Positions 1 through 6,767 of a stretch of DNA of 9,975 nt are shown here, piece after piece. A program made the translations under genes and the position numbers. The stretch covers positions 1 to 9,975 of the forward strand of contig JABJEE010000235.1 of NCBI GenBank assembly GCA_018665005.1, read 5' to 3'. Within the stretch, counting starts at the first letter, position 1. Each line of letters opens with the position of its first letter. The stretch comes from Flavobacteriales bacterium (lineage in GTDB: Bacteria > Bacteroidota > Bacteroidia > Flavobacteriales_D > Crocinitomicaceae). The notes under the pieces are model-generated. The model saw only the letters and a list, made by a program, of their open reading frames with translations. It did not search any database and had not been told where the DNA came from.

Positions 1-675
1 CCTTCAAACAGGCTTATTGAAATCCCTGGGTTATCCCTATTCAGAGAGACACTTCAATCAAAAGGTATTTACCATGTTGGAGCTCTTAATGAGGCTCAAG
101 AATTTGTATCGAAGCAGTCATTTACTGTTTTTGAAGCCAAACCAAGCCAACTTTTGGTAGAAGATCACTTGAACTATGAAAAAGGCTTACCAGAGCTCGT
201 AGCTAATTCATATAGTGAAGGAGACAATACTTGGTATGTTAATGACGAAGCAGTTTCATCAAATCGTAAAGAGAACAGCTTCAACCTATTCAAAAAAGGC
301 ACCTACAATATTGGTTTGAGTACTAAAGATCACAAGGGTTGCACCTCTGTTTCTAATGTTACTTTTAACGTTGAAGAAGATTACAATTTATTAGCTGTCA
401 ATGCTTTTACGCCTAGTAGCTTAGATACAAGAAATAGGTTTTTTATACCTTTTGCTTTGACACAAAGAGGTACTCCATTTCATATGATTGTGATTGATCC
501 AGCAGATGGGGCAATTTTGTTTGAAACATCAACTGCGGATCAACCTTGGGATGGTATCGATAGAAATACTGGAAAAATGGTAGATGAAAACAAGTCTTAT
601 GTTTGGAAAGTGATTTTAGATCAACCTGAAAGCAACGAAAAACCAGAATATTTAGGAACTGTCGTTCGCCTCTAA
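1..675 (+). CDS. C-terminal part of secreted PKD/Ig-like protein with CHU_C-like (T9SS type B) end
   Basis: The reading frame is open from base 1 and ends at TAA 673-675, so this is the last 224 residues of a longer protein whose start lies outside the window. Residues about 75-126 look like a PKD/Ig-like beta-sandwich repeat, with the pattern 'F..KGTYNIGL..KDHKGC' that precedes sorting domains in many Bacteroidota proteins. Residues about 134-224 resemble the gliding-motility-associated CHU_C domain: 'NAFTP' at 134-138, a strand similar to 'y.l.IyD..G..lFe', then 'PWDG' at 182-185, 'YVWKV' and a final 'GTVVRL'. CHU_C ends direct export by the type IX secretion system and attachment at or release from the cell surface. 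The usual 'NAFTPNGDGxND' signature is degenerate here, reading NAFTPSSLDTRN. Function beyond secretion is unknown. A role as adhesin or structural surface protein is a guess. Confidence 0.75.
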   Translation, partial: PSNRLIEIPGLSLFRETLQSKGIYHVGALNEAQEFVSKQSFTVFEAKPSQLLVEDHLNYEKGLPELVANSYSEGDNTWYVNDEAVSSNRKENSFNLFKKGTYNIGLSTKDHKGCTSVSNVTFNVEEDYNLLAVNAFTPSSLDTRNRFFIPFALTQRGTPFHMIVIDPADGAILFETSTADQPWDGIDRNTGKMVDENKSYVWKVILDQPESNEKPEYLGTVVRL

Positions 676-717
676 ATAAGAAAATCAAATTCCCTTCAAA
701 GGGTCAAGTATTATCAT

Positions 718-725
718 TATTTTTG
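718..725 (+). promoter_or_regulatory. Candidate Bacteroidota -7 promoter box for the mutL operon
   Basis: TATTTTTG is an exact match to the TAnnTTTG -7 consensus of the Bacteroidota housekeeping sigma factor. It lies in the 69-base gap upstream of a seven-gene run. Transcription would start near 730-733, giving a leader of only about 12-15 bases before the TTG start at 745. No TTTG -33 element is visible at the expected distance (around 693-699), so this rests on the -7 box and position alone. Eight-base AT-rich matches occur by chance. Confidence 0.35.
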
Positions 726-744
726 TTAAGTAAATAGTGATGTA

Positions 745-1056
745 TTGAGATTTCTAAATTCAAGATTAAGACCAAAACGTTTTGTTTATTTTCCTCGTTA
801 CTACAATGAAAGAAAGGAGAAATTAGACTTAAAACGAAAACTATACGCAGATGAAAATCTGAGCGAGGATGATCGGGTTATGCTTATGCGCGAAAAGCTT
901 AAAGAAAAGCGCAATAACCAACAAATAAATCAAAATCAACTCTACAGTAAAAATACACGATCATTGTTGCTTATTTTTATTGTTCTTGTTCTTGGCTATT
1001 TCATCATGAATGGTCTTGATGATATCGAACTGGTCATATTCAAAATGATGGATTGA
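745..1056 (+). CDS. Small single-pass membrane protein, conserved upstream of mutL in flavobacteria
   Basis: The protein has 103 residues. Residues 12-20 carry a basic-aromatic motif (RFVYFPRYY). A charged, probably helical stretch follows at about 21-65, and then one hydrophobic segment at about 72-88, leaving a short acidic C-terminus. It is probably an inner-membrane protein with a cytoplasmic N-terminus by the positive-inside rule. I recall similar proteins of about 100 residues with a 'F.Y.PRYY' motif next to mutL in flavobacteria, often labelled 'riboflavin synthase subunit beta'. Nothing here resembles riboflavin synthase, so that name looks like a propagated error. The frame is closed by TAA at 727 and the only usable start before the conserved motif is TTG 745. 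The first in-frame ATG would remove the motif. The stop is one base before mutL, implying coupled expression. Function is unknown. Confidence 0.7.
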   Translation: MRFLNSRLRPKRFVYFPRYYNERKEKLDLKRKLYADENLSEDDRVMLMREKLKEKRNNQQINQNQLYSKNTRSLLLIFIVLVLGYFIMNGLDDIELVIFKMMD

Positions 1057-1057
1057 T

Positions 1058-2875
1058 ATGAATGTGATTAATTTACTTTCTGAACATATTTCGAACCAAA
1101 TAGCAGCTGGAGAGGTTATTCAACGGCCTGCATCTGTTGTCAAAGAACTTCTTGAAAACGCCATTGATGCGGGGGCAACAGAAATAAATATTTTTATTAA
1201 AGACGCTGGGCGAACCAATATTGTAATTCAAGACAATGGAAAAGGCATGACACCTGATGATGCTATTTTATCATTTAAAAGGCATTCTACAAGTAAATTA
1301 AATCATGTAGAAGATCTATTCAAGATGAAGACAAAAGGCTTTAGAGGAGAAGCCTTGGCGTCAATAGGAGCGATTTCTCAGGTAACTATGAAAACCAAGC
1401 ATGAAAAAACAGATGGTAACGGTTTTCATATTGAATACGCAGGAGGAAAACTTATTCAAAAAGAAGAATGTTTATGTGAAACAGGTACGATTATAGAAGT
1501 CAAAAATATTTTCTTTAACGTTCCGGCAAGAAGAAGTTTTTTAAAATCTGAATCTGTAGAATTTACTCATATTAGGCATGAATTTGAGAGAGTTGCAATG
1601 GCTCATAATGAAGTTAAGCTCACGCTAAATCAAAATGACACTGAAATATACAACTTACCGGAAAGCAACATACGAAAACGAATTACAGATGTATTGGGCA
1701 GAAATAGCAACGAAAAATTGGTTCCAATATTAGAGGAAACTGATATTATTTCGATTACTGGCTTCGTAGGAAAACCTGAAACTTCTAAAAAATCTAGAGG
1801 CGAACAGTATTTCTTTGTAAATAAGCGTTTTTTCAAACATGCTTACTTTCATCATGCGATTGCTAAAGCATTTGACCAGCTGATTCCCGAGAAAACACAT
1901 CCGAGCTATTTTGTTTTTTTTGAAATTGACCCTTCGAAAATTGACATTAATATTCATCCAACGAAAACGGAAATCAATTTTGAGGAAAGTAAATTTATTT
2001 ACTCAATTCTTCTCTCAAGTGTAAAACAAGCTCTGGGCAAATATAATATTACACCAACAATCGATTTTGATATTGACAACAGCTTTGATTTGCCTCATTC
2101 AAAAAGAAATACGGAACCAAAGGAACCTGAAATAAAAGTAGACCCCTCATACAATCCTTTCTCTTCTTTTGAAAAAAAGAATACAGTTCATGACAATAAA
2201 AGTTCGGCTTTAAACAAACAAGGCTTCGGTCATGATCCTTCTCCAAAAGACTGGGAGAACTTTTATGAAATTGAGGATGAATCAGATAAAAAATCAAATC
2301 AATTAATTGAACAAGACCCTCAATATTTCAAACAAGAGTTTTTAATAAGAGAAAGATACATCATCACAAACTCTAAATCAGGAATACTAATTATCGATTC
2401 AAAACGAGCGAGACAGAGAATGATTTATGATGAGATGATGAATCAATTCGTTTCTGCACCTCTAGATTCACAAAAGCTGTTATTTGCTCTTGAAATTGAA
2501 ATGAATAAAGATGAAATCGATTCATGGAAGGGATCTGAAAGTCTTCTCAAACAGCTTGGTTTTAATTTCAAGTCAGACAGTAATAAAATTATTTTTGAAA
2601 GCCTTCCATCTTATTTAGATGAAAACGACTCAAAAACCTGTATTGAAAATGTTACAAAAGTGATCATGGGCGATGATGCAGATAAAGGAGAATTGGCACA
2701 TGAAATTGTGCTCAATCTAATAAGGTCAACCCATCGAATTATTCAATTTAAAACCAATGAAGAAATAAAAGATTTTATTGAGAGGCTATTTTCTCACAAA
2801 GATCACTCCTTTTGTCCTTTAGGGAAACCAATTATGCAAACAAAAAGCCTAGAAGAACTCACCTCAAATTTTTAA
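1058..2875 (+). CDS. mutL: DNA mismatch repair protein MutL
   Basis: MutL is the GHKL-type ATPase that links MutS mismatch recognition to strand removal. At 605 residues it is of typical length. The N-terminal ATPase is well conserved: 'IAAGEV' at 15-20, the ELLENAIDAG helix with E30 (general base position) and N34 (Mg binding), 'DNGKGM' at 59-64, 'FRGEAL' at 95-100, and 'VPARR' at 155-159 after a GT-IEVKN strand. The transducer domain contains 'FFVNKR' (252-257) and 'HPTKTEI' (300-306). A polar, low-complexity linker spans about 340-415. The C-terminal dimerisation domain runs from about 420 to 605. In it the endonuclease motif DQHA(x)2E(x)4E is replaced by D447-S-K-R-A-R-Q453-R-M-I-Y-D458. 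The CPHGRP motif is CPLGKP at 586-591. Metal-dependent nicking is therefore doubtful (inference). The ATG lies one base after the previous stop. Confidence 0.97.
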   Translation: MNVINLLSEHISNQIAAGEVIQRPASVVKELLENAIDAGATEINIFIKDAGRTNIVIQDNGKGMTPDDAILSFKRHSTSKLNHVEDLFKMKTKGFRGEALASIGAISQVTMKTKHEKTDGNGFHIEYAGGKLIQKEECLCETGTIIEVKNIFFNVPARRSFLKSESVEFTHIRHEFERVAMAHNEVKLTLNQNDTEIYNLPESNIRKRITDVLGRNSNEKLVPILEETDIISITGFVGKPETSKKSRGEQYFFVNKRFFKHAYFHHAIAKAFDQLIPEKTHPSYFVFFEIDPSKIDINIHPTKTEINFEESKFIYSILLSSVKQALGKYNITPTIDFDIDNSFDLPHSKRNTEPKEPEIKVDPSYNPFSSFEKKNTVHDNKSSALNKQGFGHDPSPKDWENFYEIEDESDKKSNQLIEQDPQYFKQEFLIRERYIITNSKSGILIIDSKRARQRMIYDEMMNQFVSAPLDSQKLLFALEIEMNKDEIDSWKGSESLLKQLGFNFKSDSNKIIFESLPSYLDENDSKTCIENVTKVIMGDDADKGELAHEIVLNLIRSTHRIIQFKTNEEIKDFIERLFSHKDHSFCPLGKPIMQTKSLEELTSNF

Positions 2876-2876
2876 A

Positions 2877-3596
2877 ATGCTCAATAATTTACCTCAAGTC
2901 ACCAAAAACATACTCATTCTGAACATCATGTTCTTTGTGGCCAGTTTTTTTCTTGAAACACAAGGAATAAATCTAATTCAGAACTTTGGTGCTCATTACG
3001 TAAATTCACCATTTTTTGAACCCTACCAGGTAGTTACGCATTTTTTTATGCATGCAGATTTCTTCCATATTCTTTTTAATATGTGGATTTTCGTAATCCT
3101 TGGTGCTCATCTAGAAAAGATTTGGGGTCCCAAACGCTTTTTTATTTTTTATTTAATCTCTGCATTTACTGCATTTGCCCTGTTCAATATCATTGGAGTC
3201 TATGAAATTGAAATGCTCAAAGCTGAACTAATTGATGCCAACTATTCAATAGATCAATTAAACGTTTTAGCCCAAGATGGTAGTTATGTAAACAAGAGTC
3301 TTCCACGAGATTACTTTATAAAAATATTTACACCTATGGTTGGGGCTTCTGGAGCCATATTCGGGGTCATGGCTGCGTTTACCATATTGTTTCCGAATAC
3401 TACATTTTATCTTTACTTCGCTATTCCTGTGAAAGCAAAGTTTCTTGTTGGAGCTTATTTGGTTTACACAGTCTATATGATTTTATATCCAAGTGAATTA
3501 GATAACACCGCGCATTTAGCTCATTTAGGAGGCGCAATTGCCGGAGGCATTATGGTTCTTTATTGGAGGAGACAGGACAGATCAAATTTCTGGTAA
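2877..3596 (+). CDS. Rhomboid family intramembrane serine protease (first of two)
   Basis: This 239-residue polytopic membrane protein carries the complete rhomboid signature: H59 and H64 with N68 in 'HADFFHILFNMW' (the HxxxN oxyanion region), the catalytic serine S158 in 'GASGA' (156-160), and the catalytic histidine H216 in 'HLAHLGGAIAG'. About six hydrophobic segments are visible, at roughly 11-26, 49-76, 88-107, 152-172, 177-203 and 214-229. A polar segment of about 40 residues (109-150) sits between the third helix and the serine helix, longer than in minimal bacterial rhomboids. Rhomboids cleave transmembrane substrates within the bilayer. Substrates cannot be read from the sequence. 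The ATG is one base after the mutL stop (TAA-A-ATG), so it is probably translated by coupling. The C-terminus is short and basic. Confidence 0.93.
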   Translation: MLNNLPQVTKNILILNIMFFVASFFLETQGINLIQNFGAHYVNSPFFEPYQVVTHFFMHADFFHILFNMWIFVILGAHLEKIWGPKRFFIFYLISAFTAFALFNIIGVYEIEMLKAELIDANYSIDQLNVLAQDGSYVNKSLPRDYFIKIFTPMVGASGAIFGVMAAFTILFPNTTFYLYFAIPVKAKFLVGAYLVYTVYMILYPSELDNTAHLAHLGGAIAGGIMVLYWRRQDRSNFW

Positions 3597-3597
3597 A

Positions 3598-4491
3598 ATG
3601 TATCAAAAAAGAAATCTTTCTGAAGAGCTTAAACATCAGATTCGTAATGGCACGATGACCAATCGATTGATAATAGCAAACGTATCAATTTTTCTTTTGA
3701 TTCATCTTTTATTGGCCGTAGTTCGAATAAAAGGAAACAGTCAAGTTGATTACTTTGTTTCTGATTTATTCACGCTAACCGCAAGTTGGGAAGGCCTACT
3801 ATTTAAGCCTTGGGGCATTATCACGAATATTTTCGCTCATTTTGATTTGTTTCATATTTTTTCAAATATGATTTTCCTTTACTTTTCGGGTAGACTATTT
3901 GAACAGCTTTTTGATGGAAATAAATTATTAATTGTATATCTCTTTGGTGGTATTCTGGGAGGATTATCAGAAATCATTTCTAGCTCTGTTCTTTTTCCTT
4001 TAGAGCCAGTTCACACTGTTTTGGGAGCATCTGGTTCAGTTATGGCCATATTTACCGCTTTGGCTTTTTACAGACCGAATATGAAGGTCTTTTTATTTGG
4101 GATGCTACCCGTTCGTCTATTTGTTTTGGCTTTGTTTTTTCTAGCCACTGACCTAATTGGCATCGGAAGTAAAGACGATCACGTTGCACATTTTGCGCAT
4201 TTAGGGGGTGCCCTATTTGGATATTTTGCCATGTATAATATTCACTCAAATAAAAACATACTTGCAAGAATTGAAGACTTTGTGGTAAAAAGAAAAGGAC
4301 TGTTTAAGAAAAAGCCCAAAATGTATTACACCCGTTCGGACCAGCACAAGTCTGACGAGCAATACAATTTAGACAAAAAGAAAAAGCAAAAGAAAACTGA
4401 CCATATTTTGGATAAAATCTCGAGTTCAGGATATGACTCTCTTACCAAAGAAGAGAAGGACTTCCTTTTTAACCAAAGTAAAAATGGGTGA
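3598..4491 (+). CDS. Rhomboid family intramembrane serine protease with cytosolic C-terminal tail (second of two)
   Basis: This is a 297-residue membrane protein with rhomboid catalytic residues: H81/H86 and N90 in 'HFDLFHIFSNM', S145 in 'GASGS' (143-147), and H201 in 'HFAHLGGALFG'. It is clearly diverged from the preceding rhomboid and lacks that protein's long loop before the serine helix, so this is an old duplication or a separate acquisition. After the last membrane helix (about 200-214) comes a soluble tail of about 80 residues. It is lysine-rich at 231-266 and ends in 'ILDKISSSGYDSLTKEEKDFL' (270-290). I recognise that pattern as the small C-terminal domain (DUF6576-like) of Bacteroidota rhomboids. 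I chose ATG 3598 because it follows the upstream stop by one base, exactly as at the mutL-rhomboid junction. A TTG at 3538 in the same frame would overlap the neighbour by 59 bases and add nothing family-like. Confidence 0.92.
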   Translation: MYQKRNLSEELKHQIRNGTMTNRLIIANVSIFLLIHLLLAVVRIKGNSQVDYFVSDLFTLTASWEGLLFKPWGIITNIFAHFDLFHIFSNMIFLYFSGRLFEQLFDGNKLLIVYLFGGILGGLSEIISSSVLFPLEPVHTVLGASGSVMAIFTALAFYRPNMKVFLFGMLPVRLFVLALFFLATDLIGIGSKDDHVAHFAHLGGALFGYFAMYNIHSNKNILARIEDFVVKRKGLFKKKPKMYYTRSDQHKSDEQYNLDKKKKQKKTDHILDKISSSGYDSLTKEEKDFLFNQSKNG

Positions 4492-5596
4492 TACCGAAAA
4501 AATTAGGTCTTATACCATGCACATCGTAATTGGAATTAACATCCTTTTCACATTGTTTCTTTTATTGAGTTATACTGCACCCTATATTAATCCAGGTAGT
4601 AACTCCATCATTCCGTTTATAGGCCTTACCTACCCCATTGCTTTAATTATGAATTTTGTATTTATCATGATTTGGGTGTTTTTAAAGTCGAAGTGGATTT
4701 TTCTTTCTTTATCAATAGTTCTTCTTGGCATCCCGTTTCACTTAAAGGTTTTCTCTATTAACTTGACAGAGAATACCATTCCAGCTAATGCAAATACATT
4801 AAAAGTAATGAGCTATAATGTACGGTTATTTGGATATTACGATGAGAATTCATCGAAAACCAAAAATAGCATACTGAATTACATTCGAACAGAAGATCCT
4901 GATGTGTTGTGTCTTCAAGAGTATTTCAATAAGTCAGTATCTCAAGAGTTTAATACATTAGAGTCGATCTACAACATCATGTCTATTCGTACTCACCATG
5001 AAAAAAGCAAATACTTTCCGAATAAAGGAACGCGTTATGGAATCAGTCTTTTTTCCAAATATCCTATAGTAAATAAAGGTGTGGTACACCACAATGGAAC
5101 AAAGAATGAAAACTTAAACTATTGTATTTTTGCTGACATTGTCAAGAAGCAGGATACCATAAGGGTGTACAATGTTCATTTTCAATCCATCAAGCTTGAA
5201 ACTGATGAATACGTGCGACAGACCAGTATGACTTCTGATGATAAACCCAAAAGTATAAAATACAAATCTGCTATTTCTAAATTAAACAAGGCCTTTAAAA
5301 TTAGATCGATTCAAAGTGCCACTGTAAAAAACCACATAGATAAATCACCTTACAAATCGGTGATTTGTGGTGACTTCAATGACACCCCGATGTCTTATAC
5401 CTATCAGATATTCGATAACGAACTTATTGACGCATTTAGAAATAGCTCAAGTGGTTTTGGAACTACTTATAGCGGTTATTTACCTGCGGGCAGAATTGAT
5501 TATATTTTTCATTCGAAATCATTAAAATCAGCTAAATTCAGTATTCAAAAGGAAAAATTAAGTGATCACTTTGCTATTTCTTGTATTATATTTTAG
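4484..5596 (+). CDS. Membrane-anchored endonuclease/exonuclease/phosphatase (EEP) family protein
   Basis: The protein has 370 residues. Three hydrophobic segments (about 13-31, 42-68 and 71-90) form an N-terminal membrane anchor, followed by an EEP (DNase I/exonuclease III-like) domain from about 105 to 370. Catalytic motifs are intact: N112 in 'MSYNVRLF', E146 in 'LCLQEYF', H232 in 'YNVHFQS', D297 and N299 in 'CGDFNDTP', D339 in 'RIDYIF', and the terminal S360-D361-H362. The family includes nucleases, sphingomyelinases and inositol phosphatases, so metal-dependent phosphodiester or phosphoester hydrolysis is well supported but the substrate is not. With three helices the catalytic domain should face away from the N-terminus, possibly into the periplasm (inference). 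The ATG at 4484 overlaps the rhomboid stop by 8 bases (ATGGGTGA). An upstream in-frame ATG at 4433 would require a 59-base overlap. Confidence 0.9.
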   Translation: MGDTEKIRSYTMHIVIGINILFTLFLLLSYTAPYINPGSNSIIPFIGLTYPIALIMNFVFIMIWVFLKSKWIFLSLSIVLLGIPFHLKVFSINLTENTIPANANTLKVMSYNVRLFGYYDENSSKTKNSILNYIRTEDPDVLCLQEYFNKSVSQEFNTLESIYNIMSIRTHHEKSKYFPNKGTRYGISLFSKYPIVNKGVVHHNGTKNENLNYCIFADIVKKQDTIRVYNVHFQSIKLETDEYVRQTSMTSDDKPKSIKYKSAISKLNKAFKIRSIQSATVKNHIDKSPYKSVICGDFNDTPMSYTYQIFDNELIDAFRNSSSGFGTTYSGYLPAGRIDYIFHSKSLKSAKFSIQKEKLSDHFAISCIIF

Positions 5597-5598
5597 AC

Positions 5599-6216
5599 AT
5601 GTTTTTTGAAATCAACCCATATCACATCGACACCCGTTTAATTAAAGAAACAGCAGTAGCTTTGAGTAAAGGAAAGCTTGCGATTATTCCGACAGATTCA
5701 GTTTATGCAGTGGTTTGCGACCTACATCATAAGAAAGCTTTAAAAGCACTATCTAAATTTAAAGGAGAAAAGTTACACCAAATGAACTTGTCAATTATTT
5801 GTAAAGATATTTCCGAAATTTCAGAATATACCAAACAGATTAGTCGCTCCAATTTTAAAATCCTAAAGCACAACTTACCCGGCCCATTTACATTTATACT
5901 GAAAGCAGGACAAATAGTACCTAAAATGTTTGATTCAAACAAAAAAGAAATTGGTGTTAGAATTACAGACAATCCCATCGTACAAGACATCGTAAACGAG
6001 CTTGGTAACCCCATAGCCTGTTCCTCTTTACATAATGAAGATGAACCGATTTTAGATTATTATGTGGATCCTTATGCCATTTTTGAGAAATTCGAAAATG
6101 ATATTTCAATAATCATCGATGGAGGACAAGGGCAGATAGAACCATCTACAGTAATTGACTGTCTTGAAGAAAAACCATATACGATAAGGCAAGGAGCTGG
6201 TAAATTAAAACTATGA
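5599..6216 (+). CDS. Sua5/YciO/YrdC family protein, YciO subtype
   Basis: This is a 205-residue single-domain protein. 'AIIPTDSVYAV' (28-38) is the conserved nucleotide-binding start of the YrdC/Sua5 fold. The order that follows (SIICKDISEISEY at 65-77, LPGPFTFILKA at 93-103, IGVRITDNPI at 118-127, STVID at 183-187, IRQGAGKLK at 197-204) matches what I recall of E. coli YciO better than TsaC/Sua5. Sua5 and TsaC make threonylcarbamoyl-AMP for the t6A tRNA modification and carry a KxR motif in this region. Here the equivalent is K55-G-E57, lacking the arginine, as in YciO. A normal TsaC role is therefore doubtful, and the role of YciO itself is not settled. A dedicated TsaC should exist elsewhere in the genome (inference). 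ATG 5599 follows the EEP stop by two bases, and the next gene overlaps its stop as ATGA. Confidence 0.88.
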   Translation: MFFEINPYHIDTRLIKETAVALSKGKLAIIPTDSVYAVVCDLHHKKALKALSKFKGEKLHQMNLSIICKDISEISEYTKQISRSNFKILKHNLPGPFTFILKAGQIVPKMFDSNKKEIGVRITDNPIVQDIVNELGNPIACSSLHNEDEPILDYYVDPYAIFEKFENDISIIIDGGQGQIEPSTVIDCLEEKPYTIRQGAGKLKL

Positions 6217-6767
6217 TCTATATACTCGATTGCGGTAGCAAAAAAACAAGATTTATTCACCAAATGGTTGATGAATACATGGATTGTAAAACAATGCCAT
6301 TTTTAGATTTCGATGATTCCAATTTAACTGAGGCAAAAGGTATTATCATATCAGGAGCACCCATACTTGTAACAGAAGAAGACATGAGTTCATATATTAA
6401 AGCAAGTGAATGGATAAAAACGATTTCAATTCCTTTGTTGGGAATTTGTTTTGGACACCAATTGATTGGAATACACTTTGGATCAATGGCAAAAAAAATG
6501 AAAGAGGATCGAGAATTTCAAGAAATCGAAATATTTGAAGAATCAAAACTGTTCTCAAGGTTACCACGAATCATTGAAATGCAACAAGATCATTGCGAAT
6601 TCATCTCTGTCCCTAAGGAGTTTAAACTACTTGCATCTTCAGATTGCTGTTTTCATGAAGCAATGGAACACCAGGAAAAACCAATATATGGCATTCAATT
6701 TCATCCTGAGGTTTCAGGGAATCACGGAAATATTATCATCGAGAACTTTCTGAAAACCTGCGATTAG
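6213..6767 (+). CDS. Stand-alone class I glutamine amidotransferase, GuaA-like
   Basis: The 184 residues correspond to one class I (triad) glutaminase domain. The start 'ILDCGSKKTRFI' (4-15) matches the 'ILDFGSQYT' opening of the GMP synthase amidotransferase domain. 'ISGAP' (46-50) is the oxyanion strand, C79 in 'GICFGHQ' is the nucleophile, and H164 and E166 in 'QFHPEVS' complete the triad, so hydrolysis of glutamine to ammonia is probably intact. There is no synthetase domain fused or adjacent. Bacterial GuaA is normally a two-domain protein of about 510 residues, whereas archaea use a separate subunit of this size. The acceptor of the ammonia or glutamyl group is therefore unknown. It may resemble gamma-glutamyl hydrolase-like or PuuD-like proteins, but the motifs look closer to GuaA. 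The start overlaps the YciO-type stop by 4 bases (ATGA), which suggests linked expression. Confidence 0.88.
   Translation: MIYILDCGSKKTRFIHQMVDEYMDCKTMPFLDFDDSNLTEAKGIIISGAPILVTEEDMSSYIKASEWIKTISIPLLGICFGHQLIGIHFGSMAKKMKEDREFQEIEIFEESKLFSRLPRIIEMQQDHCEFISVPKEFKLLASSDCCFHEAMEHQEKPIYGIQFHPEVSGNHGNIIIENFLKTCD

Noticed and set aside
692..703. Small inverted repeat CCCT-TCAA-AGGG between the first CDS and the operon
   Set aside because: Only a 4-bp stem with no T-tract directly after it. Too weak to call a terminator or operator.
3538..3597. Alternative TTG start for the second rhomboid
   Set aside because: It would overlap the first rhomboid by 59 bases, and the ATG at 3598 fits the one-base spacing of the neighbouring junctions.
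4433..4483. Alternative ATG start for the EEP protein
   Set aside because: It needs a 59-base overlap and adds 17 basic residues that merely mirror the lysine-rich end of the rhomboid gene. ATG 4484 gives a compact stop-start overlap.
5581..5598. In-frame TTG upstream of the YciO-type gene
   Set aside because: It lies inside the EEP coding region, and ATG 5599 gives an N-terminus that aligns with YciO proteins.
6535..6753. A 72-codon open frame on the plus strand inside the amidotransferase gene
   Set aside because: It lies in a different frame of a gene with intact catalytic motifs, and its product has no family features.
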